Source: Lachnospiraceae bacterium UBA1748
GTDB taxonomy: Bacteria; Bacillota; Clostridia; Lachnospirales; Lachnospiraceae
Direction: 5' to 3'
Assembly: GCA_002314855.1 (NCBI GenBank)
Contig: DCHQ01000065.1
Coordinates: 1 to 19,313 of the forward strand
DNA length: 19,313 nt
The notes under the pieces are model-generated. The model was not told the origin of the DNA. It saw only the letters and a list, made by a program, of their open reading frames with translations, and ran no database searches. Position numbers and translations under genes: made by a program. Shown piece by piece: positions 7,957 to 15,611 of this stretch (positions within the stretch are counted from its first letter, which is position 1; each line of letters begins with the position of its first letter).

Positions 7957-9408
7957 TTACCAAACAATCTTTTTTATATCGTATGTTTCTGATGCCTTAA
8001 TATACTCAACAAATCTGGTTTTCTTAATATATGTTTCGAAAGACATAAGCTTTTTCGAGAATGACACAATAAGTGTTGCAGATATTATTAGCGAAGCTAC
8101 TACCGATACGATAAGACAATTCGTGAGATTTCCATTATGTACTAATCGTGGAATAACCATCTGAAAATCAAATATAGCTGCAACAAATGCAACTACACCA
8201 TAAACAATACAATAAGCCGGCGTATTCACCTTCATACCATGACGAAGCTGAACCTCTTCATTAACAGATATTTGTGCCCTATTATCTACGCCCATCCATC
8301 TATTCATTTGGACATATGCGAAAAGAATAAAGATGACTGCTGCAATTAGACTTATGAAAAACGATGTTACACCACCAAAAAATACACTTGTCCCAAGTAA
8401 TAACACTGATAACGCTGATATAAAACATGAAACCGAATACATTCCTATATTCATTTCATAATTATGATTGGCAAACAGAACCTCTCCATCAACCTTGCCT
8501 GTTTGTCCATTTATATAAACATATCTTTTCTTGCCATGATAAGTATATTTACACACCCATATAGGGACCAGCAAATATACTATTTCACTTGGAGTTACAT
8601 CACATTCAACATGATTGAGATCTATAATATCTCCGCCTTCAGGGTCAGATTTGATATCTTCCTTACAATAATTTATTGCTAAGTCCTTGACTCTTCCTAT
8701 TACTCTTGGGAGTGTTGTTTCTGGGCCATTATGATAACATTCTGCCATGTGTCCTGACAAAAAGCCTGCATTAAAATCAACCATCTCGCCATATGAATAA
8801 GGCTCAATATTATAGAATTGCTCATCCTGAATATGGCATGAAGCATCAAAAGGCACTCTTTCGTATCTACTCTTAACTATCTTGCGAATACCTCTGTTTA
8901 ATTCTACGGATTTATATACATCTCCTACTATAGCCCTAACCTTGGCCTGAATATCTGTATAGACATCTGTATAAACTAGCCATACTGGCGCATACATATC
9001 CGTGAAAGACATTTTAAGCTTTTTAAGATCAAGCTCTGGCATGGTGCCATGTTTATTCCACCATGTTATCAGCTTGGCTTTTGCGTCGTCCTCCGATAAC
9101 TTCATAGGGATTATTTTTTCAGGGCACATGGTGTCTTCCCCTTCACCAAAAGTTGCCAGCTCTGCATCGCAGTATCCACACTTTATTTTGGCATTGCCTT
9201 GCTTGGCACTGACCTTGGCACCACAACCAGGACAATGAAGGACTCTTAATCCATCCTCAAGACTCTTAGCTCCTTCGTAGGTTACATCTGCCATATCATA
9301 GGCATCCATTTCGCATACACTTCCACAAGTTGGACATACCATGGCCTGTTTTTCAGGAGAAAAAATCATTTTGTCGCCGCATGATACACATTTGAAAATA
9401 CAAATCAT
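7957..9408 (-). CDS. Membrane protein with two N-terminal zinc ribbons (paralog B)
   Basis: This 483-residue protein is collinear with paralog A and shares its two ribbons at identical positions (C7, C10, C25, C28; C59, C62, C77, C80). It also shares the 'CPEKIIPMKL', 'DMYAPVWL', 'LSGHMAECYHNGPE' and NGQTGKVDGE motifs, four membrane segments (about 323-345, 347-367, 397-418 and 430-450), the EEVQLRHG loop and a C-terminus ending in V-W. Identity is highest in the ribbons and the soluble domain and low in the membrane segments, which fits a tandem duplication followed by divergence. The ATG at 9406-9408 is chosen because it gives the same MICIFKC start as the paralog. A GGA lies ten bases upstream, and AAGGA is 15 away and abuts an alternative TTG. 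A membrane-bound metal or nucleic-acid binding role is only an inference. Confidence 0.85.
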   Translation of the reverse strand: MICIFKCVSCGDKMIFSPEKQAMVCPTCGSVCEMDAYDMADVTYEGAKSLEDGLRVLHCPGCGAKVSAKQGNAKIKCGYCDAELATFGEGEDTMCPEKIIPMKLSEDDAKAKLITWWNKHGTMPELDLKKLKMSFTDMYAPVWLVYTDVYTDIQAKVRAIVGDVYKSVELNRGIRKIVKSRYERVPFDASCHIQDEQFYNIEPYSYGEMVDFNAGFLSGHMAECYHNGPETTLPRVIGRVKDLAINYCKEDIKSDPEGGDIIDLNHVECDVTPSEIVYLLVPIWVCKYTYHGKKRYVYINGQTGKVDGEVLFANHNYEMNIGMYSVSCFISALSVLLLGTSVFFGGVTSFFISLIAAVIFILFAYVQMNRWMGVDNRAQISVNEEVQLRHGMKVNTPAYCIVYGVVAFVAAIFDFQMVIPRLVHNGNLTNCLIVSVVASLIISATLIVSFSKKLMSFETYIKKTRFVEYIKASETYDIKKIVW

Positions 9409-9423
9409 AAAAATTAAATCCAA

Positions 9424-9519
9424 TCCTTTTTTCTATGTTAATAATTATATAACAACAATTCGTATATAAAAACCAATTGTATATAACTATAAACCACGTT
9501 AACGTGCGTGGTAGCATAA
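9424..9519 (-). promoter_or_regulatory. Upstream region of the zinc-ribbon gene pair, with repeats
   Basis: This gene-free A/T-rich stretch should hold the promoter of the pair. It contains an imperfect direct repeat, CAATTCGTATATAA (9456-9469) and CAATTGTATATAA (9474-9486), spaced about 18 bp. It also has a perfect 12-bp palindrome CACGTTAACGTG (9495-9506) inside a CCACG...CGTGG inverted repeat. On the minus strand TATAAT occurs just downstream of the direct repeat but has no good -35 at the right distance. The repeats could be operator sites; no regulator is visible in the window. Confidence 0.35.
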
Positions 9520-9547
9520 TAATAGGCAGTCTGATGACTGCCTATTA
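9520..9547 (-). terminator. Hairpin terminator ending the pfk-dnaX-recR-galM run
   Basis: An 11-bp perfect stem (TAATAGGCAGT at 9520-9530, ACTGCCTATTA at 9537-9547) encloses the six-base loop CTGATG. It lies seven bases past the stop at 9554. On the minus strand the stem is followed by ATTATGC, so the U-tract is poor; termination may be partial or Rho-assisted. Confidence 0.65.
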
Positions 9548-9553
9548 AAAGAA

Positions 9554-10720
9554 TTATTCGAGTACTATTGTCTGAATACTCTTAGGAGTAATTAGTACAT
9601 ACTTATTAGTTGAATTGGTTGGTATGACTAGAGAAACAGAATCCACGAAATTACCATTAAATTTAACTCTACCATCACTGTCATAAATAAGTGCTGATGC
9701 AGCATTGTAAATAACTGTTCTATTATTAGCAAAGAATATATCCGAATATTCAACATCAAAGAAGAACGTATTCTCAAGCTTACCACTTCCTGTGTAAACA
9801 TCCATTTTGTACTTAGTTTCACCAGTAGGATTAATATATACAAGACCTACTCGGTTATCCCCATAAAATACAGCATGTACTTCATCATGAATAAGTGTTT
9901 CGGACTTGCTGACCGGTCTTTCTTTGCCTTCATAAAAGATAAGTCTATCGTTGGCAAGAGCATATGCCGTATGATCACTTAGGAAATGAATCTCTGGTAT
10001 AACCTCACCCTGATAATCAAAACCACTAACCAGGTTATCAGTTTCATTACGTCCAACATCGCCAAAATTGTAAAATGCAACACGAGACATTAATGTACCA
10101 CTATCAAGATAGAGGTATGATACACCAACTAACTTACTGTCATCAGAAATACTAATCGCCACAGGATAACCAAACTTGGCCATACTAGTTCTGAATGATG
10201 CAATAAGTGTGCCATCATAATAATAAAGAGAAATTGGTGTAACAGTATTCTCGTCTGTAATAATAGCAACAACACCTGTACCTGAAACACATATTCTTTT
10301 GATTGGTACATTCATCTGAATGGTTCCAACCTGACCCTTATCATTGAAAATGTATACATTACGGCCATTGAAATCAGCACAGGCAACATAGCTTCCGCTT
10401 ATTTCAACCATAGGAGTCTGCATCTCGTATGGGAAGCTCCAAACATCATTTCCCTTGGCATCCGTACAATGTATACCATCCGCACTATAGGTTATAAACT
10501 GAGTTCCATAACCAAGTACTCTTGAACTAGATACATTGGTTCTGCTAACTTCACCAGTTATCTTATACTTTTCATACAGCCTTGTTACATATGATGTATA
10601 CGTGATTATGGCCAATATAAGTACAACAACAACAGTTACTATTACCGCAGACGCTGTCTTGGCTTTATGCGCAAATATTCTTTTTCGAAATGTGGTACGA
10701 TCCACATTGGATTCTGCCAT
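9554..10720 (-). CDS. DUF5711-like single-pass membrane protein with beta-propeller ectodomain
   Basis: This 388-residue protein has a basic N-terminus (FRKRIFAHKAK, 11-21), one membrane segment at about 23-45 and a long outside domain. The outside domain is built of repeated beta strands with short 'D.NG..V.IF.D.G' and 'YYYDG' motifs, typical of beta-propeller blades. It matches my memory of the DUF5711 proteins common in Lachnospiraceae, whose role is unknown. The ATG at 10718-10720 has AGGCGG eight bases upstream, and this site sits just before the galM stop at 10738, a 17-bp gap that argues for one transcript. It is the last gene before the hairpin at 9520-9547. Topology is inferred as N-terminus inside. 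Confidence 0.8.
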   Translation of the reverse strand: MAESNVDRTTFRKRIFAHKAKTASAVIVTVVVVLILAIITYTSYVTRLYEKYKITGEVSRTNVSSSRVLGYGTQFITYSADGIHCTDAKGNDVWSFPYEMQTPMVEISGSYVACADFNGRNVYIFNDKGQVGTIQMNVPIKRICVSGTGVVAIITDENTVTPISLYYYDGTLIASFRTSMAKFGYPVAISISDDSKLVGVSYLYLDSGTLMSRVAFYNFGDVGRNETDNLVSGFDYQGEVIPEIHFLSDHTAYALANDRLIFYEGKERPVSKSETLIHDEVHAVFYGDNRVGLVYINPTGETKYKMDVYTGSGKLENTFFFDVEYSDIFFANNRTVIYNAASALIYDSDGRVKFNGNFVDSVSLVIPTNSTNKYVLITPKSIQTIVLE

Positions 10721-10737
10721 TTACTAATCCGCCTATT

Positions 10738-11790
10738 TTACCAAATGAATTTGTAAACTGTAGTTGTGTCATAAGGATTCTTAGAATCAAAAATTGGCTG
10801 TGGGAATTCCTTAACATTGGCACTATTTGGATAATACTGTGTCTCAAGGCAGAAGCCCTTACGCTTCATATTCTTGTATCCACCCTTACCAGTGTTAGAA
10901 CCAATACAGTTACCAGCGTAGAACTGAATACCTGGAAGATCTGTATAAGTCTCCATAGTTCTACCAGACTTGGCATCAGTAGCAACTGCTGCAAGAAGAA
11001 GCTTGCCGTTACCCTTCCAGCCATCGATACACCAGTTGTGGTCGTATCCCTTAACATTCTTAATCTGAATATTATCCTTCTTCTCGATATCCTTTGAAAT
11101 CTTCTTAGCCTTAGTGAAGTCGAAAATTGTACCCTTAACTGATTCTACGCCGCCAAGAGGAATAGCATCCTTTCTAACTGGTACGTAGTTAGAGCAGTTA
11201 AGCTGAAGACTTGTATGCTCCATATTGTCGCTTGCGATACCTGATAAGTTGAAGTAAGAATGATTAGTCATATTAATCATTGTCTTCTTGTTAGTATCAG
11301 CATGATAGTGAATCTTGATTTCGTTCTTCTCTGTAAGAGTATATGTAACCTGAACCTTCATTGTTCCAGGATGTCCCATTTCGCCATCCTTCTTTGTAAG
11401 AGAAAATGTCACGGAATTCTTACCCTCTACAGCATCCCACAATCTCTTATGGAAACCTAATTCCATATCTGAATGAAGATTATTAGCATTATCATTAACT
11501 GGCATAGTGTATGTCTTACTACCTATCTTAAATGAGGCATTCTCTGTACGGTTAGCCATAGGACCAACTGTAGCACCAAAGAAGCTGCCGTTCTTAAAAT
11601 ACATATAAAGTTTGTCATATCCAAGAACTACATCATCAATTTTGCCCTTCTTGTTAGGAACAAATACATTCTTAAGAATAGCACCATAATTGATTACACA
11701 AATAGACATATTATTCTTGTTGGAAATAGTATAAGCATATACTTCCTTGCCATCCTTTGTCTTGCCAAATAACTCCTTTGTTACTGCCAT
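10738..11790 (-). CDS. galM: Aldose 1-epimerase (mutarotase)
   Basis: This 350-residue cytoplasmic enzyme interconverts the alpha and beta anomers of aldoses such as galactose and glucose, feeding the Leloir pathway. The catalytic signature is complete: GPMANR with R81, NLHS with H106, TNHSYFNLSG with H177, YDHNW with D250 and CLETQ with E316 as the general base. Length and residue order match characterised GalM proteins. The ATG has a strong AGGAGG six bases upstream. Lysines are mostly AAG, unlike the more mixed use in the zinc-ribbon genes, which hints at high expression. It lies 28 bp after recR, an unusual neighbour, and no other galactose gene is visible in the window. Confidence 0.96.
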   Translation of the reverse strand: MAVTKELFGKTKDGKEVYAYTISNKNNMSICVINYGAILKNVFVPNKKGKIDDVVLGYDKLYMYFKNGSFFGATVGPMANRTENASFKIGSKTYTMPVNDNANNLHSDMELGFHKRLWDAVEGKNSVTFSLTKKDGEMGHPGTMKVQVTYTLTEKNEIKIHYHADTNKKTMINMTNHSYFNLSGIASDNMEHTSLQLNCSNYVPVRKDAIPLGGVESVKGTIFDFTKAKKISKDIEKKDNIQIKNVKGYDHNWCIDGWKGNGKLLLAAVATDAKSGRTMETYTDLPGIQFYAGNCIGSNTGKGGYKNMKRKGFCLETQYYPNSANVKEFPQPIFDSKNPYDTTTVYKFIW

Positions 11791-11818
11791 AATTAGCCTC
11801 CTAATTAAAATAGTTAAA

Positions 11819-12415
11819 TTATATTTCTACTCGTCCATCAAGGGCACGAAGTAGTGTTACCTCATCAATGTATTCAAGGTCACCACCAACTGGAACACCA
11901 CTGGCAATTCTAGTCACCTTAATACCAGAAGGTTTTACCAGCTTACTGATATACATGGCTGTAGTTTCACCTTCAAGCGTAGAATTAGTCGCTATAATAA
12001 GCTCCTCTACATCACCTTTTAATCGCTCGATTAATTCCTTCAGTCTGATATCGCTTGGAGTAACACCATTTATCGGAGATATAACTCCGTGAAGTACGTG
12101 GTATACTCCCTGATATTTACCTGTTTTCTCATAGGCGATCATATCTCTTGGGTTCTCAACCACCATAATAACTGAATGATCACGTTTTTCATTGGAACAT
12201 ACAGGGCATATCTCACTGTCAGTCATAGTAAGACATTCCTTGCAATAGCATACATGTTCCTTAGCATTGATAATGGCTGTCGACAATCTCTTCACTCTAT
12301 CGTGAGGAAGATTTATTATATGAAAAGCCATTCTCTGCGCACTTCTTGCACCTATGCCTGGAAGAGCTGCCAATTCATCTATGAGATTATTAATATCGGT
12401 ACTGTAAAGCTCCAT
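11819..12415 (-). CDS. recR: Recombination mediator protein RecR
   Basis: This 198-residue protein has the family length. RecR acts with RecO (and RecF) to load RecA on gapped DNA during recombinational repair. Visible parts are an N-terminal helix-hairpin-helix (LPGIGARSAQR, 18-28), a zinc motif (C58-x2-C61 and C70-x2-C73) and a Toprim domain beginning 'VIMVVENPRD' with E87. The conserved 'SPINGV' and 'ATNSTLEGE' stretches follow, then a typical C-terminal 'ASGVPVGGDLEY'. The start ATG shares one base with the ybaB stop (TAATG at 12413-12417), so translation is probably coupled. Confidence 0.98.
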   Translation of the reverse strand: MELYSTDINNLIDELAALPGIGARSAQRMAFHIINLPHDRVKRLSTAIINAKEHVCYCKECLTMTDSEICPVCSNEKRDHSVIMVVENPRDMIAYEKTGKYQGVYHVLHGVISPINGVTPSDIRLKELIERLKGDVEELIIATNSTLEGETTAMYISKLVKPSGIKVTRIASGVPVGGDLEYIDEVTLLRALDGRVEI

Positions 12416-12756
12416 TAGAATGGAAGACCTCCAAGGTTCATCTTGCCCATATTAGCTTCATTAACAGCATCAACCTGTCTAAGAGCTTCATTAGTTGCTG
12501 CAATAATCATATCCTGAAGTGTTTCAACGTCATCTGGATCAACTGCTTCCTTATCAAGAACAATCTTAACCATTTCCTTGGTACCCTTAACAGTAACTTC
12601 TACTGCACCGCCACCAGCCTTGGCTGTAAACTCCTTGCTCTCAAGCTCCTTCTGATTTTCTTCCATCTGTCTCTGCATACGCTGAGCCTGCTTCATAAGA
12701 TTATTCATGTTGCCTGGCATAGCCATACCACCTGGAAATCCACCTCTTTTTGCCAT
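12415..12756 (-). CDS. ybaB: YbaB/EbfC-family nucleoid-associated protein
   Basis: This 113-residue protein is of usual length. Members form dimers with a tweezers-like shape that bind DNA, and are nearly always encoded between dnaX and recR. The N-terminus is Gly/Met-rich (residues 1-18). A long basic, glutamine-rich helix follows (NLMKQAQRMQRQMEENQKEL), then the beta core 'AGGGAVEVTVKG' and the C-terminal helix 'DMIIAATNEALRQV'. The ATG has AAGGAG eight bases upstream. It follows dnaX by 59 bp and overlaps recR by one base. Confidence 0.97.
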   Translation of the reverse strand: MAKRGGFPGGMAMPGNMNNLMKQAQRMQRQMEENQKELESKEFTAKAGGGAVEVTVKGTKEMVKIVLDKEAVDPDDVETLQDMIIAATNEALRQVDAVNEANMGKMNLGGLPF

Positions 12757-12815
12757 TTTAATTACTCCTTATATTGTTTTCTTATAATATTTTATTAATA
12801 TATTAGGCTTACTAA

Positions 12816-14366
12816 CTACTCTTCCTCGATTGTTATTCCACCTAATAATTCACCTAAATCAACAAACTGATTATTAAAGCTTCTTGTATCATCGTACTGT
12901 CTTATATCGATTTCAACTTCTTTCTGAATATACTCAGATATAAGATTCTTAATCTCTTCTTTTCTATCATCAAGAGCCTTCTGCTTGACTGTATCTGTGA
13001 CACACATAAGTAATCTATTTCCTTCACCAAGTGAAAGCTTACAAACATCAAGAAGCCCTCGGAGTAGATGATCCGTTGCGCCTTTAATCGTTGGCCACTC
13101 ACGAACTACTCTCTGAATATCCTCTGGTACTGCTTCTGGCTTGATTGTAGGTACCTTCGGTGCACCAGATACCACATTCGTAGCACTAGTTGCAACTACT
13201 GTAACGCCATCCTCAAGCTTTTTCTCCACCTTACGTATTCTGTCTAGTACTGCATCATCGCCAACCTGCATGGCTGGACGGCAAAGCTTAATAAGCGCCA
13301 TTTCAATAGCAATACGCTTTTGTGATGAATACTTGATAGAAGTAGATAATTCCGAAAATACACCTATATATCGGAATATTGTATCCATCTCTAACATACC
13401 CGCTTCTTCTTTAAGCAGCTTCATATGTTCACTTGAAATATCAAGTAAATCCTGGACTGCGTCATCGTCGCATGATTTCACAAGCATAAGGTTTCGTAAA
13501 TACCAGGTGAAATCTGTGATAAACTGTCCGAGCTCACGTCCTGACATAACTATATCTTCAAGAAGTTCCACACTTCCTATAATATCATCAGCTAATATTA
13601 GGCGAAGCATCTTAGAAAAAATACTGGTATCTACTGCGCCCAGTATATCAAGGGCTTTGTCATAGGTAAGTGTCTGACCAAAATTAAATGCAACACACTG
13701 ATCAAGAAGACTAAGTGCATCACGCATAGAACCATCAGCCACCTTGGCCACATATTTAAGGGCTCTGTCCTCGACCTGCATACCTTCAATATCGACCAGC
13801 TCTCTTAACCTGTCACTAATGGTATCAATACCAATACGCTTAAAATCGTATCGCTGACATCTTGATAATATTGTAATAGGTATTTTGTGAACCTCTGTAG
13901 TAGCTAATACAAATATTACATATGATGGTGGCTCTTCAAGTGTTTTAAGTAACGCATTGAATGCTCCTATCGAAAGCATATGAACCTCGTCGATAATATA
14001 TACCTTGTATTTACCGCCTACTGGTGAATAAGACACCTCTTCAACTATCTCTCGAATGTTATCAACACCATTGTTAGATGCTGCATCTATCTCAATAACA
14101 TTCATACTGTTGCCTTCTGCAATTGCCTTGCAGGAAGCACACTGACAACAAGGCCCATCCTCAGTTGGCGCCTCGCAGTTGACCATCCTTGCTAAAATTT
14201 TGGCTATAGTTGTCTTACCAGTACCTCTTGTTCCGCAAAAAAGGTATGCATGACCAAGTCTTCCACCATTAACCTGATTTCTAAGGGTTGTAATAATATG
14301 ATCCTGTCCCTTAACATCAGCAAATGTTTGTGGTCTAAATTTTCTGTAAAGTGCTGTATAGCTCAT
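12816..14366 (-). CDS. dnaX: DNA polymerase III subunit gamma/tau
   Basis: This 516-residue protein is the clamp-loader ATPase that loads the beta clamp and, in its long form, tethers polymerase and helicase. Walker A is GTRGTGKT (45-52), the zinc module uses C64, C73, C76 and C79, Walker B is YIIDEVHM (123-130), sensor 1 is 'LATTE' and the arginine finger sits in SRC (168-170). Domain III ends near residue 365, leaving a C-terminal part of about 150 residues. This makes it shorter than E. coli tau (643) or B. subtilis DnaX (563). The ATG has AAAGGA about ten bases upstream. It lies 43 bp after the phosphofructokinase gene. A G-AAA-AAG sequence at codons 381-383 may allow a short gamma form (see findings). 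There is no room upstream for the small cytoplasmic RNA often found beside dnaX in Firmicutes. Confidence 0.98.
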   Translation of the reverse strand: MSYTALYRKFRPQTFADVKGQDHIITTLRNQVNGGRLGHAYLFCGTRGTGKTTIAKILARMVNCEAPTEDGPCCQCASCKAIAEGNSMNVIEIDAASNNGVDNIREIVEEVSYSPVGGKYKVYIIDEVHMLSIGAFNALLKTLEEPPSYVIFVLATTEVHKIPITILSRCQRYDFKRIGIDTISDRLRELVDIEGMQVEDRALKYVAKVADGSMRDALSLLDQCVAFNFGQTLTYDKALDILGAVDTSIFSKMLRLILADDIIGSVELLEDIVMSGRELGQFITDFTWYLRNLMLVKSCDDDAVQDLLDISSEHMKLLKEEAGMLEMDTIFRYIGVFSELSTSIKYSSQKRIAIEMALIKLCRPAMQVGDDAVLDRIRKVEKKLEDGVTVVATSATNVVSGAPKVPTIKPEAVPEDIQRVVREWPTIKGATDHLLRGLLDVCKLSLGEGNRLLMCVTDTVKQKALDDRKEEIKNLISEYIQKEVEIDIRQYDDTRSFNNQFVDLGELLGGITIEEE

Positions 14367-14409
14367 TTAAAAACAATCCTTTAATTAAAGCCTAATAACC
14401 AAGGCAAGC

Positions 14410-15483
14410 TTAGTCGCCGAAGCATATACCAAGTAGCTTAGCCTCCTGAACTATGGTAGCGTTAGGATCCACATTCTTGAGTTTGCCTGCCACATCCTCA
14501 AGTGGAACCTTAACTACTTCACGATTCTTGTAACCTACCATAAAACCATACTCATTATTAAGTATAAGTTTTCCAGCCTCTGAGCCAAGTCTTGAAGCAA
14601 ATACTCTATCATATGGACAAGGTGAACCACCTCTCTGCATATGACCTGGTACTGTTACACGAACCTCCATACCTGTTTTCTTTGTAATGGCTGCAGCCAC
14701 TTCGTACGAAACACTTGGTACAGTTCTTTTTTTCAGTTTCTTCTTATATTCTTTCTTGCTAAGCGCTGCATCCTCTTTGGAAATGGCACCCTCTGCAACT
14801 GCAATGATAGTAAAACCAGAACCGCTTTTATTTCTCTTATTGATTGCATCTACAACCTTATCAATATCATATGGAATCTCTGGAATAAGAATGATATCAG
14901 CTCCCGATGCCATACCGGCATTAAGAGTTAACCATCCTGCCTTATGTCCCATAACCTCAACAATAAACACACGACGATGAGAATCAGCTGTTGTATGAAT
15001 ACAATCAATAACATTGGTTGCAATATCAACAGCACTCTGGAATCCAAATGTCATATCAGTTCCCCACAAATCATTGTCGATTGTCTTAGGAAGCGTAACC
15101 ACATTAAGTCCCTTAGTTCTAAGAAGATTGGCTGTTTTATGTGTTCCATTTCCTCCTAGAATTACCATACAGTCAAGCCCAAGCTTATGATAGTTATGCA
15201 CCATAGCCTCGACCTTATCTACACCATTCTCATCAGGCTCTTCAATTGTCTTGAATGGAGTTCTTGACGAACCAAGAATTGTTCCACCCTTAGTTAAAAT
15301 GCCTGAAAAATCTTTTCCTGTAAGCATTCTAAAATTACTGTAAATAAGACCCTTATAGCCCTCAAGAAATCCGAAAATCTCAACCTCTTCACCACTATTG
15401 TAGAGTGTCTTTACAACACCTCTCATAGCTGCGTTAAGCGCCTGACAGTCACCACCACTTGTAAGCATTCCTATTCTCTTCAT
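14410..15483 (-). CDS. 6-phosphofructokinase, group III / mixed-donor type
   Basis: This 357-residue enzyme phosphorylates fructose 6-phosphate to fructose 1,6-bisphosphate. The N-terminal nucleotide loop is TSGGDCQALNAA (8-19), the substrate loop PKTIDND (132-138) has catalytic D136, and 'VEVMGHKAGW' and 'PGHMQRGGSP' are the other signature stretches. The donor-site loop is GGNGT (110-114). By E. coli numbering this gives N at 103, G at 104 and K at 124. K124 is typical of PPi-dependent and mixed groups, and G104 of ATP users, so the phosphoryl donor cannot be decided. A lysine-rich segment lies at 243-253. The start is ATG 15481-15483, with GGAGGG seven bases upstream; a TTG five codons earlier overlaps that RBS. 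It is the first gene of the minus-strand run ending at 9554. Confidence 0.93.
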   Translation of the reverse strand: MKRIGMLTSGGDCQALNAAMRGVVKTLYNSGEEVEIFGFLEGYKGLIYSNFRMLTGKDFSGILTKGGTILGSSRTPFKTIEEPDENGVDKVEAMVHNYHKLGLDCMVILGGNGTHKTANLLRTKGLNVVTLPKTIDNDLWGTDMTFGFQSAVDIATNVIDCIHTTADSHRRVFIVEVMGHKAGWLTLNAGMASGADIILIPEIPYDIDKVVDAINKRNKSGSGFTIIAVAEGAISKEDAALSKKEYKKKLKKRTVPSVSYEVAAAITKKTGMEVRVTVPGHMQRGGSPCPYDRVFASRLGSEAGKLILNNEYGFMVGYKNREVVKVPLEDVAGKLKNVDPNATIVQEAKLLGICFGD

Positions 15484-15490
15484 ATCGTAA

Positions 15491-15496
15491 CCCTCC
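15491..15496 (-). promoter_or_regulatory. Ribosome binding site fixing the phosphofructokinase start
   Basis: GGAGGG on the minus strand lies seven bases upstream of ATG 15481-15483. Its first G is the last base of an upstream in-frame TTG, so that TTG cannot use it. Further upstream, at 15506-15518, a small inverted repeat TGTCC-TTA-GGACA falls in the probable leader. Confidence 0.75.
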
Positions 15497-15593
15497 AATC
15501 AATTATGTCCTTAGGACACACTTATCCATATTGATTCATAATATATTTTAGCAGAAAACAAAAAGAAAAAAAATAGAGAAAAACCCTGTTCAT

Positions 15594-15604
15594 TTTGGTA
15601 TTAT
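15594..15604 (+). promoter_or_regulatory. Possible extended -10 promoter giving a leaderless mRNA
   Basis: TTTTGGTATTAT ends seven bases before the ATG at 15612. It contains the extended -10 form TG-n-TATTAT (15596-15604), so transcription would start at about 15611-15612, at the start codon itself. No Shine-Dalgarno-like purine block is present in the bases before the ATG, and no good -35 hexamer is seen 16-18 bp upstream. A long A-rich tract (15555-15584) lies upstream and could act as an UP-like element. Confidence 0.35.
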
Positions 15605-15611
15605 TGTAGAT

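Noticed and set aside
13141..13665. 174-codon plus-strand open frame opposite dnaX
   Set aside because: dnaX is certain on the other strand, and the antisense frame has low-complexity Ser/Thr content and no plausible start signal.
14367..14409. Small cytoplasmic (SRP) RNA gene expected near dnaX
   Set aside because: Only 43 bp separate dnaX from the upstream gene, too short, and no SRP-like fold is present.
15484..15498. TTG start extending phosphofructokinase by five residues
   Set aside because: The ribosome binding site GGAGGG overlaps this TTG and is correctly spaced for the ATG at 15481-15483.
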